A stretch of 64,000 nucleotides of DNA from VFMC01 sp044238435 (GTDB taxonomy: Bacteria; Actinomycetota; Acidimicrobiia; Acidimicrobiales; Ilumatobacteraceae), in assembly GCA_044238435.1 (NCBI GenBank), contig JBIIDH010000005.1, forward strand, positions 1 through 64,000. The letters run 5' to 3'. A model generated the notes under the pieces. That model saw only the letters and a program-made list of their open reading frames with translations, searched no databases and had not been told where the DNA came from. Below are positions 1 through 8,689 of the stretch, one piece after another. The translations under genes and the position numbers were made by a program. The stretch's first letter is position 1; each line of letters opens with the position of its first letter.

Positions 1-17
1 GCAGAAAGCGAGCGATC

Positions 18-512
18 GTGTCGAGCGAACGAGAGATCATGTCGTGGGAGATCTTCGGTGTTGCCTCCCGTGATCTCGCCCAGATGGTGGCCGACGACTA
101 CGAGCCCGACATGATCCTGTCGATCGCCCGTGGCGGCCTGCTCATCGGCGGTGCACTCGGGTATGCGCTCAGCGTGAAGAACGTCTACACGATGAACGTC
201 GAGTTCTACACCGGTGTCGACGAGCGCCTCGAGGTGCCCCGCATCCTCCCGCCGGCTCCCGATTTCGTCGATGTGAGCGATGCCCGCATCCTCATCGCCG
301 ACGACGTGGCCGATACCGGCCACACGCTGCGCAGCGTGCAGCAGTTCTGCGAGGGCAAGGTTGCCGAGGTGCGCACCGCTGTGCTGTACGAAAAGAGCCA
401 CTCGGTGGTGCAGTGCGACTACGTGTGGAAGCGCACCGACCAGTGGATCAACTTCCCCTGGAGCGACAAGGAACCTGTCGCCAAGCGCGACTGGAGCGTC
501 CGCGACGCCTGA
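18..512 (+). CDS. Phosphoribosyltransferase family protein
   Basis: Type I phosphoribosyltransferase of 164 aa, expected to transfer a phosphoribosyl group between PRPP and a base (xanthine/guanine-type salvage) in the cytosol. The PRPP loop is visible as ILIADDVADTGHT at about residues 91-103, with the ARGG loop near residues 37-40. The C-terminus carries an INFPW segment, as in small xanthine/guanine-type enzymes that close over the base with an aromatic residue. The start is taken as GTG at 18; ATG at 39 is the alternative. The substrate base cannot be told from sequence. The gene converges on the next one, leaving an 18-nt gap. Confidence 0.85.
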   Translation: MSSEREIMSWEIFGVASRDLAQMVADDYEPDMILSIARGGLLIGGALGYALSVKNVYTMNVEFYTGVDERLEVPRILPPAPDFVDVSDARILIADDVADTGHTLRSVQQFCEGKVAEVRTAVLYEKSHSVVQCDYVWKRTDQWINFPWSDKEPVAKRDWSVRDA

Positions 513-530
513 TCGGCAGCGGCGCTGCGG

Positions 531-2075
531 TCAGATCGATCGCAGCACGGTGAGCGCGGCGTTGCGCCCGCTCGCACCCCATACCCCGGCGCCGGGGAAA
601 GTAGCGGCACCGGTGAGGTACAAGCCCTTCACCGGGGTCTCGTAGCGGGTGAGTTCAGGCTGCTTGTTGCGCAGCGCTGCCAGTGGTCCGCCGGCGAAGC
701 TGGTGGCGTGCCCGGCGGGCAGGTGGAACTCGCTCTCGTAGCGGTCGGGGGTCATGGCCCGCCATTCGCCGAGGCCGTCGAGGAAGCCCGGCTCGGCCAG
801 CGTGGCGAGCTGCTCGAGCCAGCGGCGCGGTTCGCTGCTGCCCGCCCAACCGCCGCGCAGTGAGTACGGCGTGTAGAGCGTCTCGAGGCTGAACACGTGC
901 TTGCCCGCAGGGGCCATCGTCGGGTCGACCACCGACGGCACGTTCATGAACATGCCCGGCCGTTCGAGCACCTCGCCGTCGGCCATCAGGCGGTAGCCGC
1001 GGTCGATGTCGGCGAGCGAGGGGGCGATGATGGCGGTGCCGCGCAGCGCGTCGTCGGGATCGATGCGGTCGCCGAAGGCGGGCAGGCGGGGGAGTGTGCC
1101 GATGATGGCGTCGATCTTCGATTCGTAGCCCTCGTCGTGGGGGGTGTTGCGCCACCGCTCGACCAACGGCTTCGCGGCAGCAGGCGGGTTGCGCAGCCAG
1201 GCGAGGAAGGTGTCGTGCGGGTTGCACGCCGACACGACGATGCGCGCGGTCACCTCGCTGCCGTCGTCGAGGTGCACACCGCGCACCGACTCGCCCTCGC
1301 ACGTGATGGCGGTGACCTTGGTGCTCAGGCGCACTGTGCCGCCTGCGGCCTCGAAGGCCAGGCGGAGCGTCTCGGGCACCTGGCCGCTGCCACCCTCCGG
1401 CCGACCGAGCGTGCCCACGTGACGCAGGGCGTAGGTGAGCGCGCCCAAGCCGGTTCCTGGCATCTCGGGTGAGATGCCCCACACCATCGGGCCGGTCACC
1501 ATGGCCGGGCCGCGCAACGCGTCGGCCGTGAAGAACTCGCGCATGATGTCGGCAGCACTGCGTCGACTCCACCGCAGCAACGTGCTGACTCCCTTGCCGC
1601 GGCGGGCGAACACGGTTCGGGTGAGGCCGCCGAACGACGGCGGTTCGCTGGCGGCCTCGAAGACCAGCTGTACAGCCGGGGCGGCGGCCTTCAGGTAGCG
1701 GCGGTAGCCGTCGACCTCACCGGGGTAGGTGTGGGCGATCGAGTCGAGCGTGCGGTCGAGGTCTTTGTACAGCGCCCAGGCCGGGCCGCCGTCCCAGGCC
1801 ATGTTCATCTGCGCCGGCTCGACGTCGAGATAGCGCAGGCCGTGGTCGGCGAGGCCCAGTTCCTCGATGACCGGCGTGGTGCGGAAGGTGATGTGGTCGC
1901 AGTTGCAGATGTTCACCGTGCCGCCGCCGAACGGTTCGCTGGCAGCGGTGCCACCCACGGCGCTGCGGGCCTCGACCAGCAGGGTGCGCAACCCGGCACG
2001 GGCGAGGTAGGCGGCACAGACCAGGCCGTTGTGGCCCGCCCCGACCACGACGGCATCGACATCAGTGCGGTACAT
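531..2075 (-). CDS. NAD(P)/FAD-dependent oxidoreductase, phytoene-desaturase/PYROXD2-like
   Basis: Flavoprotein of 514 aa with an N-terminal dinucleotide-binding Rossmann motif (GAGHNG at residues 12-17, followed by an acidic LLVEAR strand end). Its C-terminal FAD motif is of the GAGVWGASG kind, typical of the CrtI/PYROXD2 amine-oxidase-like superfamily. Members desaturate carotenoids or have unknown redox roles. No carotenoid genes (phytoene synthase, cyclase) lie nearby, so a carotenoid role is unsupported. It is transcribed divergently from the creatininase gene across 46 bp. Length matches the family (about 500-530 aa). Confidence 0.8.
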   Translation of the reverse strand: MYRTDVDAVVVGAGHNGLVCAAYLARAGLRTLLVEARSAVGGTAASEPFGGGTVNICNCDHITFRTTPVIEELGLADHGLRYLDVEPAQMNMAWDGGPAWALYKDLDRTLDSIAHTYPGEVDGYRRYLKAAAPAVQLVFEAASEPPSFGGLTRTVFARRGKGVSTLLRWSRRSAADIMREFFTADALRGPAMVTGPMVWGISPEMPGTGLGALTYALRHVGTLGRPEGGSGQVPETLRLAFEAAGGTVRLSTKVTAITCEGESVRGVHLDDGSEVTARIVVSACNPHDTFLAWLRNPPAAAKPLVERWRNTPHDEGYESKIDAIIGTLPRLPAFGDRIDPDDALRGTAIIAPSLADIDRGYRLMADGEVLERPGMFMNVPSVVDPTMAPAGKHVFSLETLYTPYSLRGGWAGSSEPRRWLEQLATLAEPGFLDGLGEWRAMTPDRYESEFHLPAGHATSFAGGPLAALRNKQPELTRYETPVKGLYLTGAATFPGAGVWGASGRNAALTVLRSI

Positions 2076-2109
2076 CCGTACCAGTCTGGCCGATGAGGGG
2101 GCCGACCGC

Positions 2110-2115
2110 TAGCCT
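2110..2115 (+). promoter_or_regulatory. -10 hexamer TAGCCT, leaderless promoter for the creatininase gene
   Basis: TAGCCT ends 6 nt before the GTG at 2122, so transcription should begin at or within a base of the start codon. No Shine-Dalgarno sequence precedes the start. One of about twenty similar cases in the window. Confidence 0.55.
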
Positions 2116-2121
2116 CGGCTC

Positions 2122-2901
2122 GTGACTCCACGTGTGCGCCGTTTCGTCGACCTGCGCGGCCCCGAGGTGATCGAGCAGATCTCCTCGCGCAGCATCTTCA
2201 TCCAACCTCTGGGCGCCATCGAGCAGCACGGTCCGCATCTGCCGTTGTCGACCGACTCGGTGGTGGCCACCGCGGTTGCCGAGGCCACGGTCGACCAGTA
2301 CGGCGACGAGGTCGACGCCTGGCTGCTACCCACGCTCGAGTACACAAAGTCGAACGAGCACGCCTGGTCGCCCGGCACGATCTGGTTGTCGTTCACCACG
2401 TTGATGGCCGTGCTCGACGACATCGCTCGCTGTGTGGCCACCACACCGGCCAAGCGCCTGGTGTTCCTGAACGGACACGGCGGCAACAGCGCACTGGCCA
2501 ACGTGGCCAACCGCGAGATCCGGTTGAAGCACGGGCTGATGACGTTCCTCGCCCACCCGGGTGTCCCGCCCGATCAGGGCGGTGTCTCGCCTGCGTCGGA
2601 GCTCGGCATGGGCGTGCACGGTGGCACCGACGAGACCTCGATCATGTTGCACCTCGCGCCCGAACTGGTGCGCATGGAACTGGCCGAGCGGCGTGTGCCC
2701 GAGAAGATCGCGCTGAACCAGTACGTGCGCTTCGGCGGCCGGGTGAGCTTCGGCTGGCTGTCGAACGACTTCTTCCCCGACGGCTACATCGGCGACCCCA
2801 CGGCGGCAACGGCCGAACTAGGGGCCACCCTGTTCCAGGGTGCGGTGCGCGGCTTCGGCGAGGCGCTGCGCGAGATCGCTGCGTTCGACTTCGGGCGATG
2901 A
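2122..2901 (+). CDS. Creatininase-family amidohydrolase
   Basis: A 259-aa metal-dependent amidase of the creatininase family (creatinine amidohydrolase, MftE, FAPy deformylase relatives). The metal-binding elements are visible: EQHGPHLPLSTD at about residues 34-45, NGHGGN near 118-123 and the late GVHGGTDETS segment. The GTG start is set by a TAGCCT hexamer 6 nt upstream. The stop overlaps the ATG of the next gene by 4 nt (ATGA), so the two are translationally coupled. The neighbour is a carbamoylase-type amidase, which favours hydrolysis of a cyclic amide or imide. Mycofactocin genes are absent, so MftE is unlikely. Confidence 0.88.
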   Translation: MTPRVRRFVDLRGPEVIEQISSRSIFIQPLGAIEQHGPHLPLSTDSVVATAVAEATVDQYGDEVDAWLLPTLEYTKSNEHAWSPGTIWLSFTTLMAVLDDIARCVATTPAKRLVFLNGHGGNSALANVANREIRLKHGLMTFLAHPGVPPDQGGVSPASELGMGVHGGTDETSIMLHLAPELVRMELAERRVPEKIALNQYVRFGGRVSFGWLSNDFFPDGYIGDPTAATAELGATLFQGAVRGFGEALREIAAFDFGR

Positions 2902-4166
2902 CCGCCGACCTCGCTGCGCTGCGCGTCGACGGCGCCCGACTGGCGGCTCGGCTCGACGCACTGGGTGCCATCGGCGCCTCGTACGGGCCGAACGGCGAGT
3001 GGGGGTGTGCCCGACTGGCGCTCACCGACGCCGACCGCGACGGTCGCGACCTGGTGGTGGGGTGGATGCGCGACCTCGGACTGGCGGTGTCGGTCGATGC
3101 CATCGGCAATGTGGTGGGGGTGTGGGCGGGGAGCGACCCGTCGGCGTCGCCGGTGATGACCGGCTCGCACATCGACACGGTGCGCACAGGTGGTCGCTTC
3201 GACGGCAACCTCGGGGTGCTGGCGGGCCTGGAGGTGATCGAGACACTGGCCACCCACGGCATCGTCACCGAACGCCCGGTTGCCGTGGCGTTCTTCACCG
3301 ACGAGGAGGGGGCCCGGTTCCAGCCCGACATGCTCGGCAGCCTCGTCTATGTCGGCGGTATGGCCGTCGAGGAGGCGCTCGACGTGCGGGCCGCCGACGA
3401 CGGTGCCCGGCTGGGCGACGAGTTGACGCGCATCGGCTATGCGGGCTCGGTGCCGTGTCCGGCGGCTGCGGCGCCCCACGCATTCGTCGAGCTGCACATC
3501 GAGCAGGGGCCCGTGCTGGAGGACGAGGGCGTCACCATCGGGGTGGTCACGGGCGTGCAGGGCATCTCGTGGACCGAGCTCACCGTCACCGGACAGTCGG
3601 CGCACGCCGGCACCACACCGATGCGGCTGCGCCGCGACCCGGGCTACGTGGCCGCCGAGATCAACGCCGGGGTGCGCCGCATCGCCCGCGAGATGGGCGG
3701 CACCCAGGTGGCCACCGTGGGGCGCTGCGAGTTCACTCCCAATCTGGTGAACGTCGTGCCCTCGCGTGTGACGATGACGGTCGACCTGCGCAACACCGAC
3801 GAGAGCCTCCTGCAGCAGGCCGAGGCGCGCTTCGCTGCGCTGTGCGACGAGTTGGCTGTCGCCGAAGGCGTCTCCATCGCTCGGCGCACCCTGGCCCGCT
3901 TCGAACCGGTCGACTTCGACGCGGCGATGATCGACCGGGTCGAGCGCCATGCGCAGGCCCTCGGTCACTCGACGATGCGCATGCCGTCGGGTGCCGGGCA
4001 CGATGCGCAGATGCTGGCCCGGGTGTGCCCGACGTCGATGATCTTCGTGCCGAGTGTGAACGGACTCTCGCACAACCTGGCCGAGCTCACACACGCGGCG
4101 GATCTGCAGGCGGGTGCCGATGTGCTGCTGCAGATGATCGTCGAGCTGGCAGGCGTGGCACGGTGA
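2898..4166 (+). CDS. M20-family amidase (allantoate amidohydrolase / N-carbamoyl-amino-acid hydrolase type)
   Basis: Zn-dependent hydrolase of 422 aa in the hydantoinase/carbamoylase group of peptidase family M20. Visible ligands and motifs: GSHIDTV (first His and Asp), FDGNLGVLAG (bridging Asp), FTDEEGARF (Glu pair), HIEQGP (His) and the late LSHNLAE His. The dimerisation insert QSAHAGTTPM is present. The family cleaves N-carbamoyl amino acids, allantoate or ureidoglycine. It sits between a creatininase homologue (4-nt overlap upstream) and a VOC protein (4-nt overlap downstream) in one operon, consistent with stepwise ring opening and decarbamoylation. The exact substrate is not shown. Confidence 0.88.
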   Translation: MTADLAALRVDGARLAARLDALGAIGASYGPNGEWGCARLALTDADRDGRDLVVGWMRDLGLAVSVDAIGNVVGVWAGSDPSASPVMTGSHIDTVRTGGRFDGNLGVLAGLEVIETLATHGIVTERPVAVAFFTDEEGARFQPDMLGSLVYVGGMAVEEALDVRAADDGARLGDELTRIGYAGSVPCPAAAAPHAFVELHIEQGPVLEDEGVTIGVVTGVQGISWTELTVTGQSAHAGTTPMRLRRDPGYVAAEINAGVRRIAREMGGTQVATVGRCEFTPNLVNVVPSRVTMTVDLRNTDESLLQQAEARFAALCDELAVAEGVSIARRTLARFEPVDFDAAMIDRVERHAQALGHSTMRMPSGAGHDAQMLARVCPTSMIFVPSVNGLSHNLAELTHAADLQAGADVLLQMIVELAGVAR

Positions 4167-4519
4167 CCACCCGCTTCGATCTCGTCACTCTCGACAGTCC
4201 GCGCACCGATCGGCTTGCGGTGTTCTGGTCCGCAGTGCTTGGCCTCACCGAGACCGAGCGCGAAGACGGCGACCGGTGGATCGTGTTGTCGTCGGCCGAC
4301 GGTGTGCGCCGCATCGGCATCCAACGCGGCGAGCACCGACCCGGCACGGTGCACCTCGACCTGGCGTGCGAGCCCGGCGAGTTCGTCGCCGAGCGCGAAC
4401 GCATCCTGGCGCTCGGTGCCACCGAGACGCGGCCGCCGCGGGTCGAGCACTACGGGTCGATCGCCAACTTCGTCGACCTCGACGGCAACCTGTTCGACCT
4501 CTGCGCCTACGTGTCCTGA
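4163..4519 (+). CDS. VOC-family (glyoxalase-like) protein
   Basis: A 118-aa single-domain vicinal-oxygen-chelate protein. The GTG start overlaps the stop of the preceding amidase (GTGA). The pattern is two beta-alpha-beta-beta-beta modules, with HLDLACEP in the middle and a C-terminal FVDLDGNLFDLC strand, the usual last metal-ligand strand of glyoxalase/dioxygenase-like proteins. Some members are lyases, isomerases or ring dioxygenases, others bind drugs. Its place as third gene in the creatininase-amidase operon suggests a catabolic role, but no specific reaction can be named. Confidence 0.8.
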   Translation: MTTRFDLVTLDSPRTDRLAVFWSAVLGLTETEREDGDRWIVLSSADGVRRIGIQRGEHRPGTVHLDLACEPGEFVAERERILALGATETRPPRVEHYGSIANFVDLDGNLFDLCAYVS

Positions 4520-4524
4520 CCCCG

Positions 4525-4589
4525 GACGCGACGAGGGGCGGGCCGCAGCCGACCCTGTGACGCGACGAGGGGGCCGGCCGAAGCCGACC
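4525..4589. repeat. Two imperfect direct repeats of about 30 bp in the convergent gap
   Basis: A unit beginning GACGCGACGAGGG and ending GCCGACC occurs at 4525-4554 and again at 4559-4589. The second copy contains the stem-loop described separately. They lie between the 3' ends of two convergent operons. Confidence 0.55.
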
Positions 4590-4592
4590 CCC
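4569..4592. terminator. Hairpin between convergent operons
   Basis: GGGGGCCGGC and GCCGACCCCC form a 10-bp stem with one mismatch around a CGAA loop. It lies 50 nt after the VOC stop and 35 nt from the stop of the facing substrate-binding-protein gene. There is no clear U-tract, as is usual in high-GC actinobacteria. Confidence 0.5.
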
Positions 4593-4627
4593 GCGCCACG
4601 TTCAGTTCACGCTGGTGACGAACCGGG

Positions 4628-5791
4628 TCAGCGACCCGGGGCGCCTGCGCAGTACTTGTTGGTGAAGACGCTGGTGACGTCGTCGGTGATCTCGACGCCC
4701 TGGGCATCGAAGATCTCCTTCAGCTGACCGTAGAGCGTGCCTGCACGCTCGAGGTCGATGCTGCAGTAGGTGCCGTCGGGGCTGTTGCCGGCCATCTGCT
4801 TCTCTTCGATCAACTTGATGCCGGCCTCGTTCAGGCCCTCGCTGAGGGTCCAGAAGCCGTCGTGGGCCTCGTTGATCTTGATCATCGCGTCGGTGATCGG
4901 CTTCGGGTCGTTGAAGAAGTCGACCCAGGCCTGCTGCATCTTCGGGACGAGCAGGGTGAGGCAGGCGTCGAGCTCGGTGACCTTGTCCTTCATCATCGTG
5001 ATGACAGCCGGGTAGTTGTCGAAGCCCATGTCAGCCACGGTGTAGAAGCTGACGTCGGCGGGCTTGCCGTCCTTCCAGGCGATGTCGTTCTCGTACTTGT
5101 AGACCTCGTTGGTGGCGAAGCCCTGCTGGAAGATCGAACCACCCTCGGCAACCCACTTGGCGTCGGAGCCGTCGTAGCTGGGGTTGCTCTGGTCGGCGGT
5201 CATGTAGCCCTTGCCGATCATGTAGTCGATGTAGCCGGTGCCCGGGAAGTGCAGCACCGAAGCGCCGGTGCCCAAGATGTCTTCCGGCTTCTGGATGTCG
5301 TACTGGGTCGGATCCCACATCACCATCTGCGGGTCCTTGTCGAGGGTCTTGGCGATGACCACCATCGGCACGGCCTTCGAGTCCTTGATCACGTCGCCGA
5401 GGGTGATGTAGGCCATGTCGGCCTCACCATCGAGCAGGATCGAGGCGTTGGCCTTGTCGAACTTGATCGTGTTGATGGTGAGTTCCTTCAGGCCGCCGAC
5501 CGCGTACTGCGGCTGGACGGGGCCCGAGTACGACACAGTGGCCTTGTCGGCGGTGCCGTTGGGACCGATGAGCTGGTAGGTGCCGCCGTGCTCGAGCTCG
5601 GGGAACCAGTCGGTCTGGATGGTCAGCTTCTCCGGGCAGACCGGGGCGGCCGGAGCCGTGGTCTCTGCCGGAGCCGTGGTCTCTGCCGGAGCAGCGGTGG
5701 TGGTGGCGGCCTTCTCGTCGTCGCCACAGGCGACGGCGATGAGACCGAAGGTGAGCAGCGACATCGTCGCCACTGTCTTCTTTGCCTTCAT
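4628..5791 (-). CDS. ABC transporter substrate-binding lipoprotein (NMT1/SsuA/TauA-like)
   Basis: A 387-aa extracytoplasmic solute receptor. It has a lipoprotein signal (KAKK, hydrophobic core, LIAVAC with Cys22 as lipidation site), then a Thr/Ala/Pro/Glu-rich tether with a repeated AETTAP unit, then a periplasmic-binding fold beginning LTIQTDWFPE, typical of the nitrate/sulfonate/taurine/HMP-precursor receptors. It is the last gene of the minus-strand operon, 43 nt after the permease. The flanking cytosine-deaminase-type amidohydrolase suggests a nitrogenous heterocycle or precursor as ligand; this is inference. Confidence 0.88.
   Translation of the reverse strand: MKAKKTVATMSLLTFGLIAVACGDDEKAATTTAAPAETTAPAETTAPAAPVCPEKLTIQTDWFPELEHGGTYQLIGPNGTADKATVSYSGPVQPQYAVGGLKELTINTIKFDKANASILLDGEADMAYITLGDVIKDSKAVPMVVIAKTLDKDPQMVMWDPTQYDIQKPEDILGTGASVLHFPGTGYIDYMIGKGYMTADQSNPSYDGSDAKWVAEGGSIFQQGFATNEVYKYENDIAWKDGKPADVSFYTVADMGFDNYPAVITMMKDKVTELDACLTLLVPKMQQAWVDFFNDPKPITDAMIKINEAHDGFWTLSEGLNEAGIKLIEEKQMAGNSPDGTYCSIDLERAGTLYGQLKEIFDAQGVEITDDVTSVFTNKYCAGAPGR
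5652..5687. repeat. 18-bp tandem repeat in the lipoprotein linker
   Basis: Two perfect copies of an 18-bp unit encode the repeated AETTAP stretch of the tether between the lipidated Cys and the receptor domain. A third, degenerate copy follows. Length variation here would change only the linker. Confidence 0.7.
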
Positions 5792-5834
5792 GTGTGTAAC
5801 TCCCCCTTGATGGTGTGGTGGTGGTGGACCGAGG

Positions 5835-6767
5835 TCAGTTCTTCCTCTTGGCTGACTCGTGCCAGTTGCGGATCGCGCGGTTGGTGACCCAACCGACGAT
5901 CAGGAACATGATCACGCCGAACAGCGTGGCCATGATGGTGCCGGCGAACATCTCCGGCCGCTCCGACGCCTTCTGCTGGCGCGTGCGGATGTAGTAGCCG
6001 ATGCCCTTGTCGCCCTTCACGAAGAAGAAGTCGGCGACGATGGAGCCGATGACGGCGCCACCTGCGGCGATGCGCACGCCGGTCATCAGGGCGGGAAGAG
6101 CACTCGGCAACTCGAGTTTGCGCAGCCGTTCGATGCGGCTGACCTTGTTGAGGGTGAACAGGTCGTGGTGCAGCGGGTCGGTCGACTGCAGACCGAACAG
6201 GGTGTTGGTGATGATGGGGAAGATGGCGATGAGCACGGTGACCACCAGGCGCACGCCGCGCTCTTCGCCGAACAGCTGGGTGAGCAGAGGAGTGATGGCC
6301 AAGATGGGCACCGTCTGCAGCACCACCGCGTAGGGGAAGAACGCTCGCTCGAGATTCTTCGAGAGGTTCATCACCACGGCGAAGAACACGCCGAACACGA
6401 TGGAGATGGCGAGGCCCATCAGCGTGATCTGCAGCGTGGGCCACATGTAGCCGAGGATGGGACGGAAGCCGTTCTTGTCGTCCCACCACGGCATGAAGCC
6501 TTCGGTGATGACGATGTGCGGGTAGGGCAACGCGTTGCGGCGCTGGGCGGGGTTGTCGAACTTCAGCCAGCTGTAGAGGTACCAGACGCCGATGAAAGCG
6601 ACGAACGTGATGAGCGGCGGAATGGCGTTCTTCCAGAACTCGTACTTTGGCTCGCTGCTGGCGGGCGGGGCGCCGGGATCGTTGTCGAGCGCCTCGACGG
6701 CGTTGCCGAGGGCGGCGCCTGCGTCGACTGCCGACTCAGCATCGACACTGCGGTAGCTGGTGGTCAT
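5835..6767 (-). CDS. ABC transporter permease (SsuC/TauC-like)
   Basis: Inner-membrane permease of 310 aa with an N-terminal cytoplasmic extension of about 40 aa, then about six membrane spans. The coupling EAA-like loop is visible in the stretch around KLELPSALPALMTGVRIAAG, typical of the BPD_transp_1 domain of nitrate/sulfonate/taurine importers. The start ATG at 6767 overlaps the stop of the ATPase gene by 4 nt (ATGA); an upstream in-frame ATG at 6806 would invade the ATPase gene and is not preferred. It works with the ATPase before it and the receptor after it. Confidence 0.88.
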   Translation of the reverse strand: MTTSYRSVDAESAVDAGAALGNAVEALDNDPGAPPASSEPKYEFWKNAIPPLITFVAFIGVWYLYSWLKFDNPAQRRNALPYPHIVITEGFMPWWDDKNGFRPILGYMWPTLQITLMGLAISIVFGVFFAVVMNLSKNLERAFFPYAVVLQTVPILAITPLLTQLFGEERGVRLVVTVLIAIFPIITNTLFGLQSTDPLHHDLFTLNKVSRIERLRKLELPSALPALMTGVRIAAGGAVIGSIVADFFFVKGDKGIGYYIRTRQQKASERPEMFAGTIMATLFGVIMFLIVGWVTNRAIRNWHESAKRKN

Positions 6768-7549
6768 GCGTGCGCGTCCTTCAGATCGTTGCTGATGCGG
6801 CCGCACAGTTCGGCGAAGGCGGGCTCGTAGCGCAGGTCGTGCTGGCGGGGGAAGTCGAACGGCACCTGGTAGTCGCCGATGATGCGGCCCGGGCGGGCCG
6901 ACATGACGATGACCCGGGTGGACAGGAACACCGCCTCTTGGATGCTGTGGGTGATGAACAGCCCTGCGAATTGCTCGTGCTGGAACAGGCGCAGTAGTTC
7001 GTCGTTCAGGCGTTCACGGGTGATCTCGTCGAGCGCGCCGAACGGTTCGTCGAACAGGAACACCTTCGGCTGCAGCACCAGCGAACGGGCGAGCGAGCAG
7101 CGCATCTTCATGCCGCCCGACAGTTGCTTGGGGTACTTCTTCTCGTGGCCGACGAGGTTGACGAGTTCGATGGCCTCTTTCGTCTTGGCCAACCGGGTGG
7201 CCTTGTCCATGCCCTGCAACTCGGCGTTCAACTCGACATTGCGTTGCACCGTGCGCCATGGCAGCAGCGTGGCGTCCTGGAAGACGTAGCCGATGCTGGA
7301 GCGGTCGACGTCGCAGGTGCCGCTGGTGTGCTGCTGCAGGCCCGAGGCGATGCGCAGCAGGGTGCTCTTGCCGCAACCGGACGGGCCGACGACCGTGACG
7401 AACTCGCCGGGGCGCACATCGAAGCTGACGTTGTCGACGGCATGGGTGCCGTCGGGGAACACCATGTTGAGATTCTTGAAGCGCAGTGCCGGGGCGCCCC
7501 CGGCCGGGCGCGCACCCTGAGGTGGCTGCGCAACGTCTGTGGATGTCAT
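6764..7549 (-). CDS. ABC transporter ATP-binding protein (SsuB/TauB-like)
   Basis: A 261-aa nucleotide-binding subunit with Walker A GPSGCGKST, Q-loop VFQDATLLPW, signature LSGGMKMR, Walker B VFLFDEP and the switch His in FITHSIQEA. The Q-loop and D-loop sequences match the nitrate/sulfonate/taurine group. The ATG at 7549 overlaps the stop of the upstream amidohydrolase by one base (TGATG) and is preceded by a GGGGGAG ribosome site; a GTG at 7552 is an alternative. Translational coupling to the amidohydrolase ties transport to that enzyme. Confidence 0.9.
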   Translation of the reverse strand: MTSTDVAQPPQGARPAGGAPALRFKNLNMVFPDGTHAVDNVSFDVRPGEFVTVVGPSGCGKSTLLRIASGLQQHTSGTCDVDRSSIGYVFQDATLLPWRTVQRNVELNAELQGMDKATRLAKTKEAIELVNLVGHEKKYPKQLSGGMKMRCSLARSLVLQPKVFLFDEPFGALDEITRERLNDELLRLFQHEQFAGLFITHSIQEAVFLSTRVIVMSARPGRIIGDYQVPFDFPRQHDLRYEPAFAELCGRISNDLKDAHA

Positions 7550-8682
7550 CACTCCCCCTGACCATAGAGGTGTTGCCGGGGCGCAGCATTGCCTCTGTGT
7601 GTCGTGGATGTTACGTCTCCGTCAGGGTGCCGGATTGCATCCTGACGCTGGACCTCGCGTGCGGGTGGGCCGAACGCAATGGCTTCTCGAACCGTAGCCG
7701 CCCGTACATGCACGAGATCGTCGCTGGGCGCCAGGCCCATCACCGTGCGGGCGTCGGTCGACACGCTGGCCAGCGCCTCACCGGGCAGGAGGTGAGCTGC
7801 CATCATCATCAGCGACGCTGTCTCGAGCGGGTCGCCGCGCCCCACCGGGTTGAACGGGTCCTGCAGGTTGTCGGCGCCGGCGGCCACCACCACGCCGGCC
7901 TCGCGCAGGGCCTTCACGGCCGTGAGTCCGCGAGGCATGGCGGCCTGGTGGTCGCGGCCCTGGAGGTAGAGGTTGGTGTGCGGTAGCACCACCACGCCGA
8001 TGCCGGCTTCGGCCACCCGGTCGGCCACGGCCCGCTGCACATCGACGGGTTGCATGCCGAGCGAACAGCAGTGGCTGGCGGTCACCCGGTGCGGGAAGCC
8101 GGAGGCCACCACGCGGCGGGCCAGGTCGTCGAGGGCGAGCATGGTGGGGTCGAGGGTCTCGTCGGTGTGCAGGTCGACCGGCAAGCCGGCCTCGGCGGCG
8201 ATGGCCAGGAAGTTCTCGTTGGCCTCGTGCGCGTCGTCCTCGAGGTGCGGGCAGCCGCCCACCAGGTCGACGCCCATGGCGATGGCCTCGCGCAGCAGGG
8301 CGCGGTGGTCGGCGCCGCGCACACCGGTGGAGGGCCATCCGCAGAGCACGGCCACCTGGATGTCGACCTCGCCGCGCAGGCGGTCGCGCACGGTGATGAG
8401 GGCCTCGACCGACTTCAGGCCGTTCTCCATCGTCATGTCGGCATGGGTGCGGATTGCGGTGGTGCCGTTGGCCAGCAGCAGTCGTGCCGCCCGTTCGGCC
8501 CGTTCGATGGTGTCGGCGAGGGTGACGAGGTGACGGTTCGCCTCCATCGCCCGGATGGCGCCGAGCAGGTCGCCGGTGGGGTTGTCGACCACTTCGGCGA
8601 GGAAGGCCTTGTCGAGATGGGCGTGGGGTTCGGCGAAGGCGGGCAGTGCGATCCACTGCTCGGACGGTGGCGTATGGATCAT
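7549..8682 (-). CDS. Amidohydrolase, cytosine-deaminase-like
   Basis: A 377-aa metal-dependent hydrolase of the amidohydrolase superfamily. The first metal site is HAHLDK (His20, His22), the barrel His is in HTDET, TASHCC supplies another His and GADNLQDPF the final Asp, the pattern of CodA-type cytosine/creatinine deaminases. Family members deaminate cytosine, creatinine, isoguanine or related rings. The gene lies 7 nt downstream of the flavin monooxygenase gene and overlaps the ABC ATPase gene by one base. With the facing creatininase and carbamoylase genes it suggests breakdown of an N-heterocycle such as a pyrimidine, hydantoin or creatinine. Confidence 0.85.
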   Translation of the reverse strand: MIHTPPSEQWIALPAFAEPHAHLDKAFLAEVVDNPTGDLLGAIRAMEANRHLVTLADTIERAERAARLLLANGTTAIRTHADMTMENGLKSVEALITVRDRLRGEVDIQVAVLCGWPSTGVRGADHRALLREAIAMGVDLVGGCPHLEDDAHEANENFLAIAAEAGLPVDLHTDETLDPTMLALDDLARRVVASGFPHRVTASHCCSLGMQPVDVQRAVADRVAEAGIGVVVLPHTNLYLQGRDHQAAMPRGLTAVKALREAGVVVAAGADNLQDPFNPVGRGDPLETASLMMMAAHLLPGEALASVSTDARTVMGLAPSDDLVHVRAATVREAIAFGPPAREVQRQDAIRHPDGDVTSTTHRGNAAPRQHLYGQGE

Positions 8683-8689
8683 CGGGAGG

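Noticed and set aside
2122..2901. MftE of mycofactocin maturation
   Set aside because: No MftA, MftB, MftC or MftD genes are present, and the neighbours are amidases of a catabolic unit.
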